Source of the DNA: Powellomyces hirtus
Lineage: Eukaryota; Chytridiomycota; Chytridiomycetes; Spizellomycetales; Powellomycetaceae
Direction of reading: 5' to 3'
Assembly (NCBI GenBank): GCA_025526995.1
Contig: JAHLKG010000021.1
Span: forward strand, 310,001 to 374,000
Length of the DNA: 64,000 nucleotides
Shown: positions 1-10,993 of the stretch, one piece after another
How the letters are laid out: the number at the start of each line of letters is the position of its first letter
How positions within the stretch are numbered: position 1 is the stretch's first letter
Notes under the pieces: model-generated
What the model was told of the DNA's origin: nothing
Database searches by the model: none
Seen by the model: the letters and a program-made list of their open reading frames with translations, nothing else
Position numbers and translations under genes: made by a program

Positions 1-46
1 TCCATTTTTTTGTTGAGAAGTCTGGCAGTCTGTCATGTGCATCATA

Positions 47-420
47 TCTTGGCATCTTGATGTTGGATAGCCTGGATTACTTCATTCTGTTGAAGAACGT
101 CAATGTTTTTCAACCCGGGACAGACGAGCGTGTGTGGGATTATGCCATGCTTTGCCACCGTCGCCCGCTGTGGCTTTTTGAGGAGCCCAACTGGGACAAC
201 CCTCCTCTCGAAGGCTCAGTTTCGAATACGGATGGCCTTCTTTCTGGATAGCCTGGATTACTTCTGTCTGTTGAAGAATGTCTATGGTTTTCAAGCCGGG
301 ACAGAGGGTCGTGTGTGGGATTATGCCATGTTTTGCCACCATCACCAGCTGTGGCTTTTTGACGACCACAACTGGGACGACCCTCCTCTCGAATGCTCAG
401 ATTCCAATACGGTGGCATTC
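47..420. repeat. 181-bp tandem repeat, about two copies
   Basis: Two diverged copies of one sequence stand head to tail. The block beginning GATAGCCTGGATTACTTC at base 66 recurs at base 247, giving a period of 181 bp. Both copies share long stretches such as GTGTGTGGGATTATGCCATG. The period is not a multiple of three, so the similar translations of the copies lie in different frames and no single reading frame spans them. I read it as a non-coding or decayed tandem repeat that may continue beyond the left edge. Bases 421-646 hold nothing recognisable. Confidence 0.75.
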
Positions 421-646
421 ACGGATGCCATTAGCTAGAACCCCCAGAAATTCAGATTATCGTTGCAGCATGTAGCAAGACTCGGTATATTAGAACATCT
501 CGATAGAAAGACGTAGGAAATGTGGCAAATGATGTGATACATACATGTCATGCAGGTTCCCTTATCAGAGCGACGCGAACCCTACTTGGCTGATTGAGAA
601 AATGCTATCCAAAAATGCCTCATGTGGAGGCCCTTGCACCAGAGTC

Positions 647-3600
647 TCAAAACCCTTTAGCTCGTTTCACGCGTTTCTTCACCGGTCCCTTTGGTGTCGC
701 AGAACCGACTGGGCTGTCAGTTTTGGTTTGTGAGCTTTGTGTGAGGTCATTGTCATCGCTTCGCTTCCTCTTGGGGATTCTGATCTGTGCGTCCCCTGTT
801 GGGGTGGTGCCTGCTCGATTCCGAGGTGTTGGTGTTGTTGGAGTCGCTATTGCGGCGGCTGGATTTGATGGTCTCTGGACAGAGGGGCGTGTGGGTGTTT
901 GGGATGTGCTTGTGACCGATCCTTGTGCTGATATACCAGCTCCACCTTTATGCTGTCCACTTTGTTCAGCAGAGGTCAGATCCCGTCCGAGTTTGTTGAC
1001 TGAAGCTTGCGTTGGTGTCCTCTGGTCATGATCCGCTGACTCTGAGCGGCTGCTTTGCCGAGGTCCAAAGTGGTGCGCCGCCGTTGTGAAGAGAAGGTCC
1101 TGACTGCGCGGGCTTTCCTGCGATGCAAGTGGTGGGCTTGATGCCAACGATCGTGGATTTGGATTCTCCACACCTGATTGAGACGATAGTCCACTTGCAC
1201 CGTCGACTAAGACGGAGTTGTGCTTTTGTGACGGTCGTCCATCGGTAATTAGAAGCTCGGGCGAGGTTGGTGCCTCGTTTGAAGTAAACAATCGTCGCTT
1301 CCTCGGCGTCTGTTCCTTGGCATGGGGCGGCTCAGCCTGCTTTCGGGGAGGCGTCACCTCGTTCGTTAGTGGTTTACTTCCTGACACTTGCTCTGAAGCG
1401 TCAACGGGAAGCGTAGAGTCGAGGCTGCTCAGTATGTCATTTGATGGAGGCGCATCAACAGAAATCGGCGGGTCAGGCCTCCGCGGTCCGATAGCTCGTT
1501 GCCTAAAAGCTGATGGCGCCTGTTGTGCAGCTTCGATCTTCACCGAACTCGTGCTATCCACATCCATTTCAGCATCCTTTGCAGTGGGTGGCTCAGCCTG
1601 ATTTCGGGAAAGTGTCGCTTCGGTCATGGGCAGCTGCTCTCCGGAAACTTGTTCCACAGCGTCAATACGAAGTGTTGAGTCGAGGCTGCTCTGCATTTCA
1701 TCTAATGGAGACGCGTCCTCCGAGATTGCCAAGTCCCGCGGTCCGATAGCTGTCACCCTAGCTTCTGGCGGCGACTGTAGTGCAGCTTCCGTCTCCGTCA
1801 CACCCTCCGTCCCAGCATCCCCAACGAAAAGTGCATCTATCAACGCCTCTTCAAACACCACCGGCGGTGACCGGGCGTCGACAGGATCTGACGTGTCCGA
1901 CTGTAGTGCAGCTTCCGCCTCCGTCACACCCTCCATCCTAGCATCCCCAACGAAAAGTGCTTCCATCAGCGCTTCTTCAAACACCGGCGGCGGTGGCTGG
2001 ACGTCGGCAGGATCCGACGTGTCATCGCCAGGGACGTCCAGTCCCAGCATCCGACACACGTCATCTACATCATCCAACGGAACGCTAGAAGTCGTGAGGA
2101 TCGGCTCGTGGGTGGCTGGCAGCGGGGCGGCTTGCAACAGAGCGCTAGGGATGGGTCTTTCGGTTGCCTCGAATACAAGATGGATAGGAATACCGTGATG
2201 AGCCACCATTGCCTTTGAGGCTGAGGACAGGGTTTCAAGCGAAAGACCAAATCTGTGTGGCCATGAAAAGCCTGCATAAGGGATTGGGAAGAGGTAGAGA
2301 GCGCAGATAGCTTTTGCAATTACGTGTTCTATAAAGGACGACGCGGTCAGTATCAGCGTGCGAAAGAGTAACACTTTGCGACTTTCCCGTACCTTCCACT
2401 GCCGGCATGACATCCTCTGTGTTCTGCATAGCTTCGCAGTGACTATCAAAGTGGTACGATGGCCACCAGTTTGGTCGGTCAATCCATAGGTCATCGCCAA
2501 AAGGACAATTGGCCTGTCTCAGATGACGCAGGTTCTGTGCCAGCGTCTTCCACATCCACGTGGTCCCTTGCTCATGATCGAGGCGCTCCCCGAGAATGTT
2601 GACGATAGTCTGACAAGCTTGAATGTTTCCACTCGTCGCATAATCCGCCTCAAAGTATTCCACCAGGGGTTTGATGGCGAGACGGGCATCGCAAACTGGA
2701 TCAATTTCCAAAAGCCTATATGCGATTGGAATCCACTCTGTGGATGGACCATGCAGTCGTGTATGATGAAGCTGCAGAAGGTATCGGTACCCGTTGGGAT
2801 TGGATGTATTCTCTTTGATGAATCGCTCGATCTTTTCCTTCGCCGTAGTGACATCACCCGCAGCCAGAATGAGCTTGACATAGTGAAACAACACCATGTC
2901 GTTGTGATAGTCCAGGTGCAGTGAGGCTTCAAAGTACTGAAGAGCATTGGAATAGTGACGTGAAGCCAAATCACCCTCTGCTTGGAAGTAGAGAGGGTCA
3001 TCTACATTCAAACTGCCGAATGTGCTGCTCTGTTGTGATGGCCATCCATAGCCAGAGTGCAGACTCTGAGAGTTTCCCCATGGATTCTGACTATCATACT
3101 GACTTCCATAGTAGCCGCCGCTGTCAGCATCCCTTTCCTCGTGATCGTCCCGCATTCGCTGGCCTTCCTGTCTCCAGAGGATGTAGCATAACATGCCTGC
3201 GTAACCAACTAGGCTGGCGTCTTCACTGTAAGGGTATGATGATATGTATCCTTGAAGTCGATTGTACGCTTCTTCACACATTCCAAATCGTATGTAGTAG
3301 AGAGTCATTTCTTGTAACAGCTCTGGGCTCAGCTTGGGTTCCACGGAGCTCATCTGTGCCAAGAACTTTAGCAACTGCCTGGCCGATCGCACTGCGGCTT
3401 CCTTCTTCTCGGTTTCATCTTCCTCGTGACTGTGGGCGCTGGCGCCGTGTCGAAGCCGCACACTTTCAAGCAAAGCTTCCTCATCATCTGCAGCAAGATT
3501 GACACGGAACGGTACACGAGTCCGCAGCAACTCAGTACCGACCTTCCACATGAGTCGAAAGAGTGCGGAAGACACTCCATCCCGTTTGCGTCCGCGCTCG

Positions 3601-3803
3601 ACTTCCTTGGAAGTTTGCTGAAGCAGAGCCTTCGCAGACTCCAAAGCCAAGCGATGGTTGGTCTCCGCCGGGTCGTCAGCATCGAGCTTTAGCAGTGAGG
3701 TGCGCAGAATGTGTTTGAGGTTGTTGGCATGCTGAGGTCGAATTCCGACGGGATGCGACGTCGGAGCGGAGATATGAAACATGTTGCCGTCTAGATAAAC
3801 CAA
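647..3803 (-). CDS. TAF1A: RNA polymerase I initiation factor subunit TAF1A-like
   Basis: Homologues are subunits of the SL1/TIF-IB (core factor) complex that places RNA polymerase I on rDNA promoters in the nucleolus. The model has two exons, 3803-2393 and 2328-647, with a 64-bp intron (GTACGG...TTATAG), and gives 1,030 aa. Helical repeat-like sequence fills residues ~20-470. TAF1A signatures are in order: SNPNGYRYL near residue 330, a W-rich segment, then RPNWWPSYHF near 450. The splice joins it to a stretch (EEHVIAKAICALYLF) resembling the segment after WWPGFHF in human TAF1A. This continuity across the intron is strong support. The last ~500 residues are a low-complexity Ser/Pro/Glu tail with two internal tandem duplications (42 and 87 codons) ending in a KKRVKRAKGF basic motif. 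Human TAF1A is ~450 aa, so the tail is an extension. No competing family fits. Confidence 0.85.
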
Positions 3804-5398
3804 AACGCCGTTGCACCACCTTTCTGCAGCAAGAAGGGCTGTACTCGAAGGGTCCTACCGGCACCACCTGTGTGCGGCATGTTGCCCGTGCAATTGCAAA
3901 GCAAAGAGCAACTTGCACGCAACCAACGTGTATTTTTGACCCGGCTGCGCAATGCGCAGCAACTGCAAAGCCACCGAAGCCACACATCTCCAGAAAACCT
4001 TACTATGTTACGAGCATAGCCTTCGCTGTTTTCTGGGGAACGTAAGCATGCATTGGTGTGAGATAGCATATCGCTAGAGCATCAGGTATTGGTGGCGCCT
4101 GAACTTTTCCAGCATTCTGGTATGTTTTGGGGTGAAGGTTGAAATGGGTGGGCATGAGCAAACCGATTCGCCTATGCCTGACGACAAAATCATACTCACA
4201 GCGTGTGTGAGCACATTTCCGATATCCCACACGGCAGTTGACCTTTTCACTCCATGTAATGACCTGGTCGCTGCATATTGAGAGCCATCCCTGTTGTTCT
4301 ATGTCCAGAGCATTCACGCCCAGCAGACAGGATACGTCGGTACGGCGGTAATGCTCGTAAAGTACTTGTATGGCGCCCGCAAATCCTGCACAATACAGAG
4401 AATGTTGTAGCGCGTTCGTACTTTGCGGTGCCCCGCTATGATATTTTTGTCACATTGTGTATCTCATTTGGAAAATGACGCACGACTTTGTGCGAGAGGT
4501 GTATTATCGCACAAATTGACAATGACCTCGTCCCCTTCTATTGTTCCGACCATTGTTCCTAACGATAATATTTTAGTGCATAATTAGAGTCAACGTGGCA
4601 CGGGTTGTTCCCCATGTTCAGCCGAGTGTGTCGATATTTGCCAAGGGAATTGAAATCCAGACGTTGCTGTCAGAAGTATTGGATGGGGACTGACGTTTTT
4701 ATCCTTTGGTTAGAGGAACGCATCGATATTGCTTCATACTTTGTATCCACTCTCTTGTCCATACTTGTACAGTACGTTGCACGGTACGCCAATTTGATGC
4801 TTCTGGCAAGTCAATTGGCACAAAGGAGCGACGGAAGATGATCCCCAATTTGAGCAACTGGGAGTTTTGTCATTCATCTAGCACTGTCTGTGCACCAATG
4901 GAGCACGTGATTCTTTTGAGGACTTGTGGATGGAGTGAATTGTGGATGGAGTGGAAGTGTGGATGGAATCGTTAATGACATCATTGGGGGCGGGAGCCTG
5001 GATGTAGATGGGATGTGTGCTGACGTCAGCCTTGCGCGTTTCTTCTTTTGTTCATTTGTGACTATAGACTCAGCTGTAGAACTGACTGACGCGTGTGTCG
5101 CCGTAGTCTCACACAAAGGTGTTCCTTTCTTTTTTCCCCTTGACCCAAGTGCCTACTTTTGTTCTGTCGGTTATCGAGATTCTAATTGCTCTCCCATTTC
5201 CAAGTCGTTTGTTGTTGTTTCTGTGGTCGTGGTGGGCTTTCACACACCCGGCTTCCTTCGTTCAGACCCACCAACACAACTGACTGCTCACCTTACGTTG
5301 TACGAGCTGCCCCCAACTCCATCGGCCATCACTTTAATCCCCAAGCATCTGCAAATACCCTTTCTCTCGCTGCAGTGTAGTCTGATTGAAAGCCCTTC
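3804..5398. other. Intergenic region, no supported gene
   Basis: Two divergent genes (TAF1A leftward, the basic protein at 5399 rightward) flank this 1.6-kb stretch, so it must contain both promoters. Open frames here are short, lack recognisable domains and do not join across splice sites. A 104-codon minus-strand frame at 4003-4317 has several Cys and His residues but no pattern I can name. The stretch just before 5399 is pyrimidine-rich. Confidence 0.5.
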
Positions 5399-6691
5399 AT
5401 GTCTTCACCTGTCATCGGTGTCGATGACAGGTCAGCGTTCTCGACGTTGAAGAGACACATTCGCAACGAGAGGCAGTCACCACAGCGCCGGCCGGCGAAA
5501 CAACACCCTCCACTCACAACACAACCACCACCACCCCAACCGCGGACGATTGCCAAACAGCGATCTCGCAGTTTCACCCATGGCTCGCCCGTCGTCGAAA
5601 AACTTGCCCAGTCTCTTCACTCAAAGGAGGAATGCGAAAATACCGCCAAACGGTTGACTGCTCTGCGACGTTCGCAGAGCGCAGGAGGTGCCATCAAGCA
5701 AACTCCAAATAGAAAGAGTTTCTACCTGATCCAGACTGCATCCCTGTCCACGTCGGTTGTCGATAGTATGACATCTCCGTCTCGCCGCAGGCGAACGCTG
5801 CTCCGAAAGCACAGACTTCCGCATCTCGCGATATCACCCTTAACGCCACCATCAAATTCCGCTGACTCGTTTACAATAACACCCCGAATGCCTTCTCCAC
5901 AGTACACACTCACATCTCCCTCCCGGCTTCCCGCACACCTCGAGCAACGGACTTACGTGCTGTCATACCACAAACTCCTCGGCCATCGGTTAGTACGCAA
6001 TCGCGTGCCAATCGCAAATCTAATGTCCTATATCCACCGAGTCCAACCCGCTGCAGCCGTTCTGCATGTATCGCTCTCTCCCCTTTTTGGCGCACACCCC
6101 GCGTCAGACACGGCCGCCCGTCGCCGCAATCGTCGCAGATTGGAACGCATTGGCAACAACCTCGCCGCAACACAGAAAAGAAGATCCCCGCTGCGGTTCG
6201 AGTACATACCCACCAGCTCGTACACTGAGCACGTCGAGGATGTGACGAGGGACGCTGTAGCAAAAGCTGAGATAGCCGTGCGGAGAATGAACAGCACTGA
6301 CTCGTTAGCCTCAATGGTCCTTTGTCCACAGGCCAACGGTTCTGCGACTCCGACGGCCGGTCCCGTCACTTTCAAAGTGCCAGCAAAGGGACCACTACAT
6401 CTCCCGCGGCCTGAGATCATACACACAGAAGCAGCTTCGCCAAAAGGGTGGCGGAAGAAGACAGCCGACTTTCTTCATCGGCGCAAACCTTCTGGATTGA
6501 AAGGTCTGAAGCGCGCATTCAGCTGTCCCGCATTGGCCGCGCGCGCTCGCGCCACCACCACCACCACCGGCGAGCCGACCCCATCGTCGCCGATGCCTGA
6601 ATTGAACCATCATACTAAATACACCGCCGCCAATCCCTTCAAGTCAGATCGGGCGGCCATGCGAGCGTTTATTGGATCCCGCTATGAATAG
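5399..6691 (+). CDS. Basic, mostly disordered protein of unknown function
   Basis: A single uninterrupted 430-codon frame begins ATGTCTTCACC after a pyrimidine-rich leader and ends in TAG at 6691. The protein is rich in Arg, Ser, Pro and Thr and looks largely disordered. A possibly folded core lies near residues 180-215 (YVLSYHKLLGHRLVRNRVPI). Several RRSQS/RKSF-type basic-Ser motifs could be phosphorylation sites. A KGLKRAFSCPALAARAR segment near residue 375 and a C-terminal NPFKSDRAAMRAFIGSRYE end look like short linear motifs. I recognise no family. The length and codon-like composition argue for a real gene. Confidence 0.65.
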   Translation: MSSPVIGVDDRSAFSTLKRHIRNERQSPQRRPAKQHPPLTTQPPPPQPRTIAKQRSRSFTHGSPVVEKLAQSLHSKEECENTAKRLTALRRSQSAGGAIKQTPNRKSFYLIQTASLSTSVVDSMTSPSRRRRTLLRKHRLPHLAISPLTPPSNSADSFTITPRMPSPQYTLTSPSRLPAHLEQRTYVLSYHKLLGHRLVRNRVPIANLMSYIHRVQPAAAVLHVSLSPLFGAHPASDTAARRRNRRRLERIGNNLAATQKRRSPLRFEYIPTSSYTEHVEDVTRDAVAKAEIAVRRMNSTDSLASMVLCPQANGSATPTAGPVTFKVPAKGPLHLPRPEIIHTEAASPKGWRKKTADFLHRRKPSGLKGLKRAFSCPALAARARATTTTTGEPTPSSPMPELNHHTKYTAANPFKSDRAAMRAFIGSRYE

Positions 6692-7049
6692 TGTTATATA
6701 GGCGTAGTAGTATCAGTCAGTTAGTTTTTTGCTGTACATTTCTTTTGGGATAAACCCCTTTTTTTTTGGCTCTATTGCACCACTTGGCACGGCCCGATCA
6801 CTCAAATAGGCGGCTTCTTATACCGGTTTAGCAGCGAAACGCCAAGTGAGACAGAGATGATGCATGATCATGTAATAAGCGTGTTTCTCCTCTCATGTAA
6901 CTTGTATTATGTCAGGGTCATCATATGTATATGGAAAAAAAAAACAAGAAATGCTTATGGCTATTCTATTAAAATGGGGAGAAAGGCATTGGCCGCCCTT
7001 TTGGTCTTTCTTTCCCATTAGGTCAACGTTTCGGCGGGTTTTTGGATTA
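6692..7049. other. Convergent 3' region
   Basis: Short AT-rich stretch between the stop of the basic protein and the stop of the zinc-finger gene, which converge here. It contains T-rich and A-rich runs (T9 near 6762, A10 near 6935) and AT-rich motifs suited to 3' end formation, such as CTATTAAAATGG near 6965. I see no gene. Confidence 0.5.
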
Positions 7050-9675
7050 TTATACGTTGAAGTTTGATCCGACAATGGTGCCAAACTGTTCTGGTTGGTG
7101 GTGGTCCAGCCACCCATTCATTCCCATGCCGCCGGCACCCGCAGCACCTCCCATTCCCGCGTCGGCATAGGTCATCGGGCTCGGGTACCCTCCCATCCCC
7201 GCCTGCATGGCCTGTTGTGCAAAATACATTTTCTGCATCTGCATCTGCATTTGGCCGTAGGCTGCTGGGTCGTGATTTGAAGCGAGGCCGCCGCCAAAGC
7301 CCATGCCCGATGGCGGCGGCGGCATCGCTCCACCATTGGCGGCCATGTTGGACCAGACAGTGTTGAAGGTTTCCGGGTTCATCATGCCGGCTTGTTGCAG
7401 AAAGTTGATGTTCATCATGGTGGGGACAAAGTGGGTCTTTTCGTGTTTGCGGAGGGAGCGGGAGTGGTAGTACGCTTTGCCGCAGTTGAAGATGGCGCAG
7501 ACGTATGGTTTGATGTTGGAGTGTGTCTGAAAAAAAGATGACGAAAAAAGGGGTCAGATACACGATTGGCGAGATAGAGTCGAGCGGCTATCCAGTCAAG
7601 TAATTACCTTGATGTGAGTGTTGAGCCCATCCTGCCTTGAGAACTTCTTCCCGCAGTCGGCTACTGGGCACTGGAAGGGTCGTTCGCCAGTGTGTATACG
7701 CAAATGGTTGTGAATCTTGTGGCGTTTGGTGAACGGTCTTTGCTCTCGGGTGCACCCCTTCCACAGACATGTGTAGTTTGCTTTGCCCGCCTACAATTGC
7801 AAAAGACTGTTTAAGGAAATTGTGCTGGCAACCCGTCCAATGTATGCGCGAAAGACTTACCCCTATGTGCAGTTCCGAAACGTGGGAGACAAGGTCATCA
7901 ACAGAGTTGAAGAGGTGATCGCAATCGGTCCACTGGCACCGGTATTCAGTAGCCTCGCCTTCCTCCTCTTCCTCATCCTCGCCAGAAACGGAGCCTTCTT
8001 CCTCGTCATCGTCCTCAGGTTTCACTGTTCGATTGCCGGGAAGAAGTCCCTCAGCCGCGACAGCAGCGGTATTGGACTGCATTGTCGGAAAGCATGCCGC
8101 GTTCGCAGCAAGTGACTGCATCGGCGGCTGGCTCTGCCGCATTTGCTGCTGCATATGCTGAGGGTCGTGCTTTTCAAGATGGAGTTGATTTGGGCGCGGT
8201 CCAGCCGCATCGGGTCCCGAAAACTCTTCCATGTTGAAATTGAACACCTCGCCATTTAGATCATTCAAGATACTTAGCTCCTGGGCCTGGATCTGGTTAG
8301 CATCGATTTCGCCGCCGTTGATACCGCCATTCTCCTTCTTCAGGTGCATGTTGACAAAGGTTTCAAGGACGACGGGATCCATGTCCGATGAGTTGGCCGA
8401 GTTGGCCGAATTGATGGAGGGGGATTCCAGGAACGATGCGGTGGACGAGACCGACAGCGAGCGGGCATGGTGGTTGGCGCGTGATTGCGGGATGGGTCGC
8501 TGGTACTGCGACGCATGCATTCCCGAAAAGTTGTACAAGGGCGATGCCATGTTCTGTGGCGAGAACGGCTGGTGTTTGAAATTGGGCTGGCCGGGAGCGA
8601 ACATTTGGCTTGACGGCGGGGTATTGATGAATGCGTGTCCTAAAGACTGGCCTCTGCGGTGACCCATAGCCAGTTGTCGCGCATGTATCGCGGCGCGCGA
8701 GGCATTCGAGGGGATCGAGTCTGCGGAATGGTTACGCTGTGCGCCGCCATCAAGAGCCGCGCCGGTCAGGTCTCTGCTGAGCAGAGTGTGGGACATGAGA
8801 CTCATCGATTCTGTTGGCACTGTGCCGATGGAGTAACCCCTCCGGTGACCCACGTGTTGCATGCGGAGATTTGGTGGAGCGTTGGATGGGACCGAGATAT
8901 CGGGCAGCGACGCTCGTGGCGGGGTGCGAGCGTGAGCAGCCGAGTTGGCCATTTGTTGTTGCTGGTTGCCCAGCCAGGTGATGTGCTGTTGTGAGAGGGG
9001 AGATCGGGTGGTGGCGGTGGGGAAACTATTCTGACGCGCTATCGGTGGGCTGAGGAACGGTACAGAGTTGCTTGGTACAGAGACTTGCAGCGCGTGTCCG
9101 AGTGACTGGCCTCGTCGATGGGCCGGTCGCATGGCGTGTTGTGGTTCAGGTATTTTGTCGGGTGATGTGCCGGCGAAGGTATGGAAGGATGAAGAGCGAC
9201 GGTGGGAGGGCTTGTCGTCGCCGCCGCCGATGGAGGCATTGCTGCCGATGGATGAGACGCGGCGGTGCTTGGAGGTTCGCATCACTTTCGGCTCTGATGG
9301 CAGGCTGCCCCATGGCGAGATGTTTGATTCCGGTGAATCCGTTTGCCCATTTGAAGCACCGTACATGGCATTCAGTTCCGGAGACGTGAGCAACATATCG
9401 GACTCTGGCGGTGAGGCCACAGGCAGGGGCATTGATCTCTGCAGGCCGTCAAACTGGTTGGCGAAAATCGCATCGTCCATGACGCCCATATATCCGACCA
9501 CGGTTCCCGGTTGCTGAGGGCTGATCTCATCAAAGAGTGACATGTCAAAGTCGATGTAGCCCGTCGATGCCTGCTCGGCCGGGATGTCAGACCGAGACAT
9601 CAGGTTTGACGAGGAAACCGCGGGTGCGGCTGTTGTCGATGCTCCATAAATGTCATTGTGGTGTACCGTGTCCAT
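7050..9675 (-). CDS. GLI/ZIC-type C2H2 zinc-finger transcription factor
   Basis: Three exons (9675-7861, 7790-7608, 7526-7050) with introns of 70 and 81 bp, all phase 0, give 824 aa. A zinc-finger block lies at residues ~580-700: a first finger ([12 protein letters not shown]...H), a finger of GLI/GLIS/ZIC form (YTCLWKGC...[11 protein letters not shown]), then [16 protein letters not shown] and [27 protein letters not shown] fingers. The splices restore the fingers. Reading through the introns destroys them. The N-terminal 550 residues are disordered and repeat a basic-Ser motif: HRRVSS, HRRSSS, HRRGQS (twice) and HRRGYS. An acidic patch ([21 protein letters not shown]) precedes the fingers, and the C-terminus is Met/Gly/Gln-rich. 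It is a nuclear DNA-binding regulator whose target genes cannot be inferred. Confidence 0.9.
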
Positions 9676-10993
9676 TTCTTCTCAAGAAAGAGTCCGCAAG
9701 TCCGTGAGGCTATCCTCCTGCTAATACAAAAGGACAAACTGGAAAGATCCAAGTCCAAAAATCAGCAAGACTGCCAAAAAAGGTATTGAGAGAGTAGGGG
9801 AGAGAAAGTCCAGGTGGCGTAGAGAGGGTCCAGAATCGGTGGGTGGGGTTGACCTTTCGGAAGCAGGATATTAAGGTCCTGGGGCCCTTCGCGGCCGGGG
9901 CAATTGATATATAATCCCGTCGCCCGGGTACTCGCTGGGGGAGAGAGAAGGAGTTTACTTGTGCGTGTCAGATGGGTAGCGTTGTGTTTGTCTGATCAAG
10001 AGAGCGTCACAATAGCGATAGAGTTGCGAGGGAACGGGGGGACCAGGTACGGAGAGAGCTGTATTGTTCCAAGCGGCGGTTATGAAACCAGAAAAGATAG
10101 TGTATTGGATAGATGTCTTTCCCTGTATGAGGCAAAACGAGAAAGGTCAGTCTAGTCGGGAGCGTAGTCACGGTCGCCCGAGCCACCTCCACCCCCGGGA
10201 CCACAGTCAAGGCGCGAGCCACTTACCGTTGCGGTTTGTTGCTGGTGGGTGGCTCACTGTCCTCTGCTTCGCGACTGACGGTCTGACTGGCTGTGTGGTT
10301 TCTTCAAAGGAACAAGGGGACGAAGAGTTGAGTTTTTGTGGTGTTCCAAAAAAGAGCAAGTTCTCGAGTCAGGGGCAAAAGAAGGGTACTGTATTGGAAG
10401 GGAGGGAAGAGCAGGGAGACGAGAGGTGTGAGGTTTTCCACGGAGGTGTGAAGTCGGCCGGCCAGGTGAGACGTTCTTGTTCGTCAGCAACAATTGGTAG
10501 GCGCTCTATATAGGTCACGTGACGCATTATTTGTTTGTTGGCTTGTCTCGCTGACGTAAAGCGCGCCTCATCTCTCTGACACAGTCGGAGTGGACCCATT
10601 TGGGCCTCAAACACTGTCACAGAATCCGTCAAATGATTTTCTCGCCACTCCTTAATCGTGCGGTTCGACGTTCTGAACCTGATATAATCAAATCGCCACA
10701 AAAATTTCGTCTGGAAGGACAAGAACGCGGTGCCGTTGCGACACCCACAGAACGTTCCTTTGGTGAAGCGCCCGAGTTGAAGTTAATTTGACCGCACAGG
10801 GAAGCAAGCTCTTTAAGAAATTACCCATCGGATTTGGAGCCGCAATGACGAAATTTTTTACACTGCTGATGCTGACCTTGACCTCTGCCAATGATACGCG
10901 TGCATCGCTGACTGTTTCGCATCCACGTAAGGGTCCCGAATCACAGAAGAGGGAAAACAAAAATATTTGCAAGACTCGCTATGCATCTATAGT
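9676..10993. promoter_or_regulatory. Long upstream region of the zinc-finger gene
   Basis: This 1.3-kb stretch lies between the start of the C2H2 factor (9675) and the end of the Bud6 gene (10994). It should contain the promoter and 5' leader of the zinc-finger gene. Pyrimidine-rich minus-strand tracts run from 9770 to 10450. A plus-strand CACGTGAC-like element (GGTCACGTGACG near 10514) contains a perfect palindromic E-box. No convincing coding frame is present. Confidence 0.45.

Noticed and set aside
2519..3001. 160-codon minus-strand frame inside TAF1A
   Set aside because: Shifted-frame shadow of the TAF1A exon, which has clear family motifs.
4003..4317. 104-codon minus-strand frame as a small gene
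   Set aside because: No domain, no splice continuation and no sequence feature beyond chance openness.
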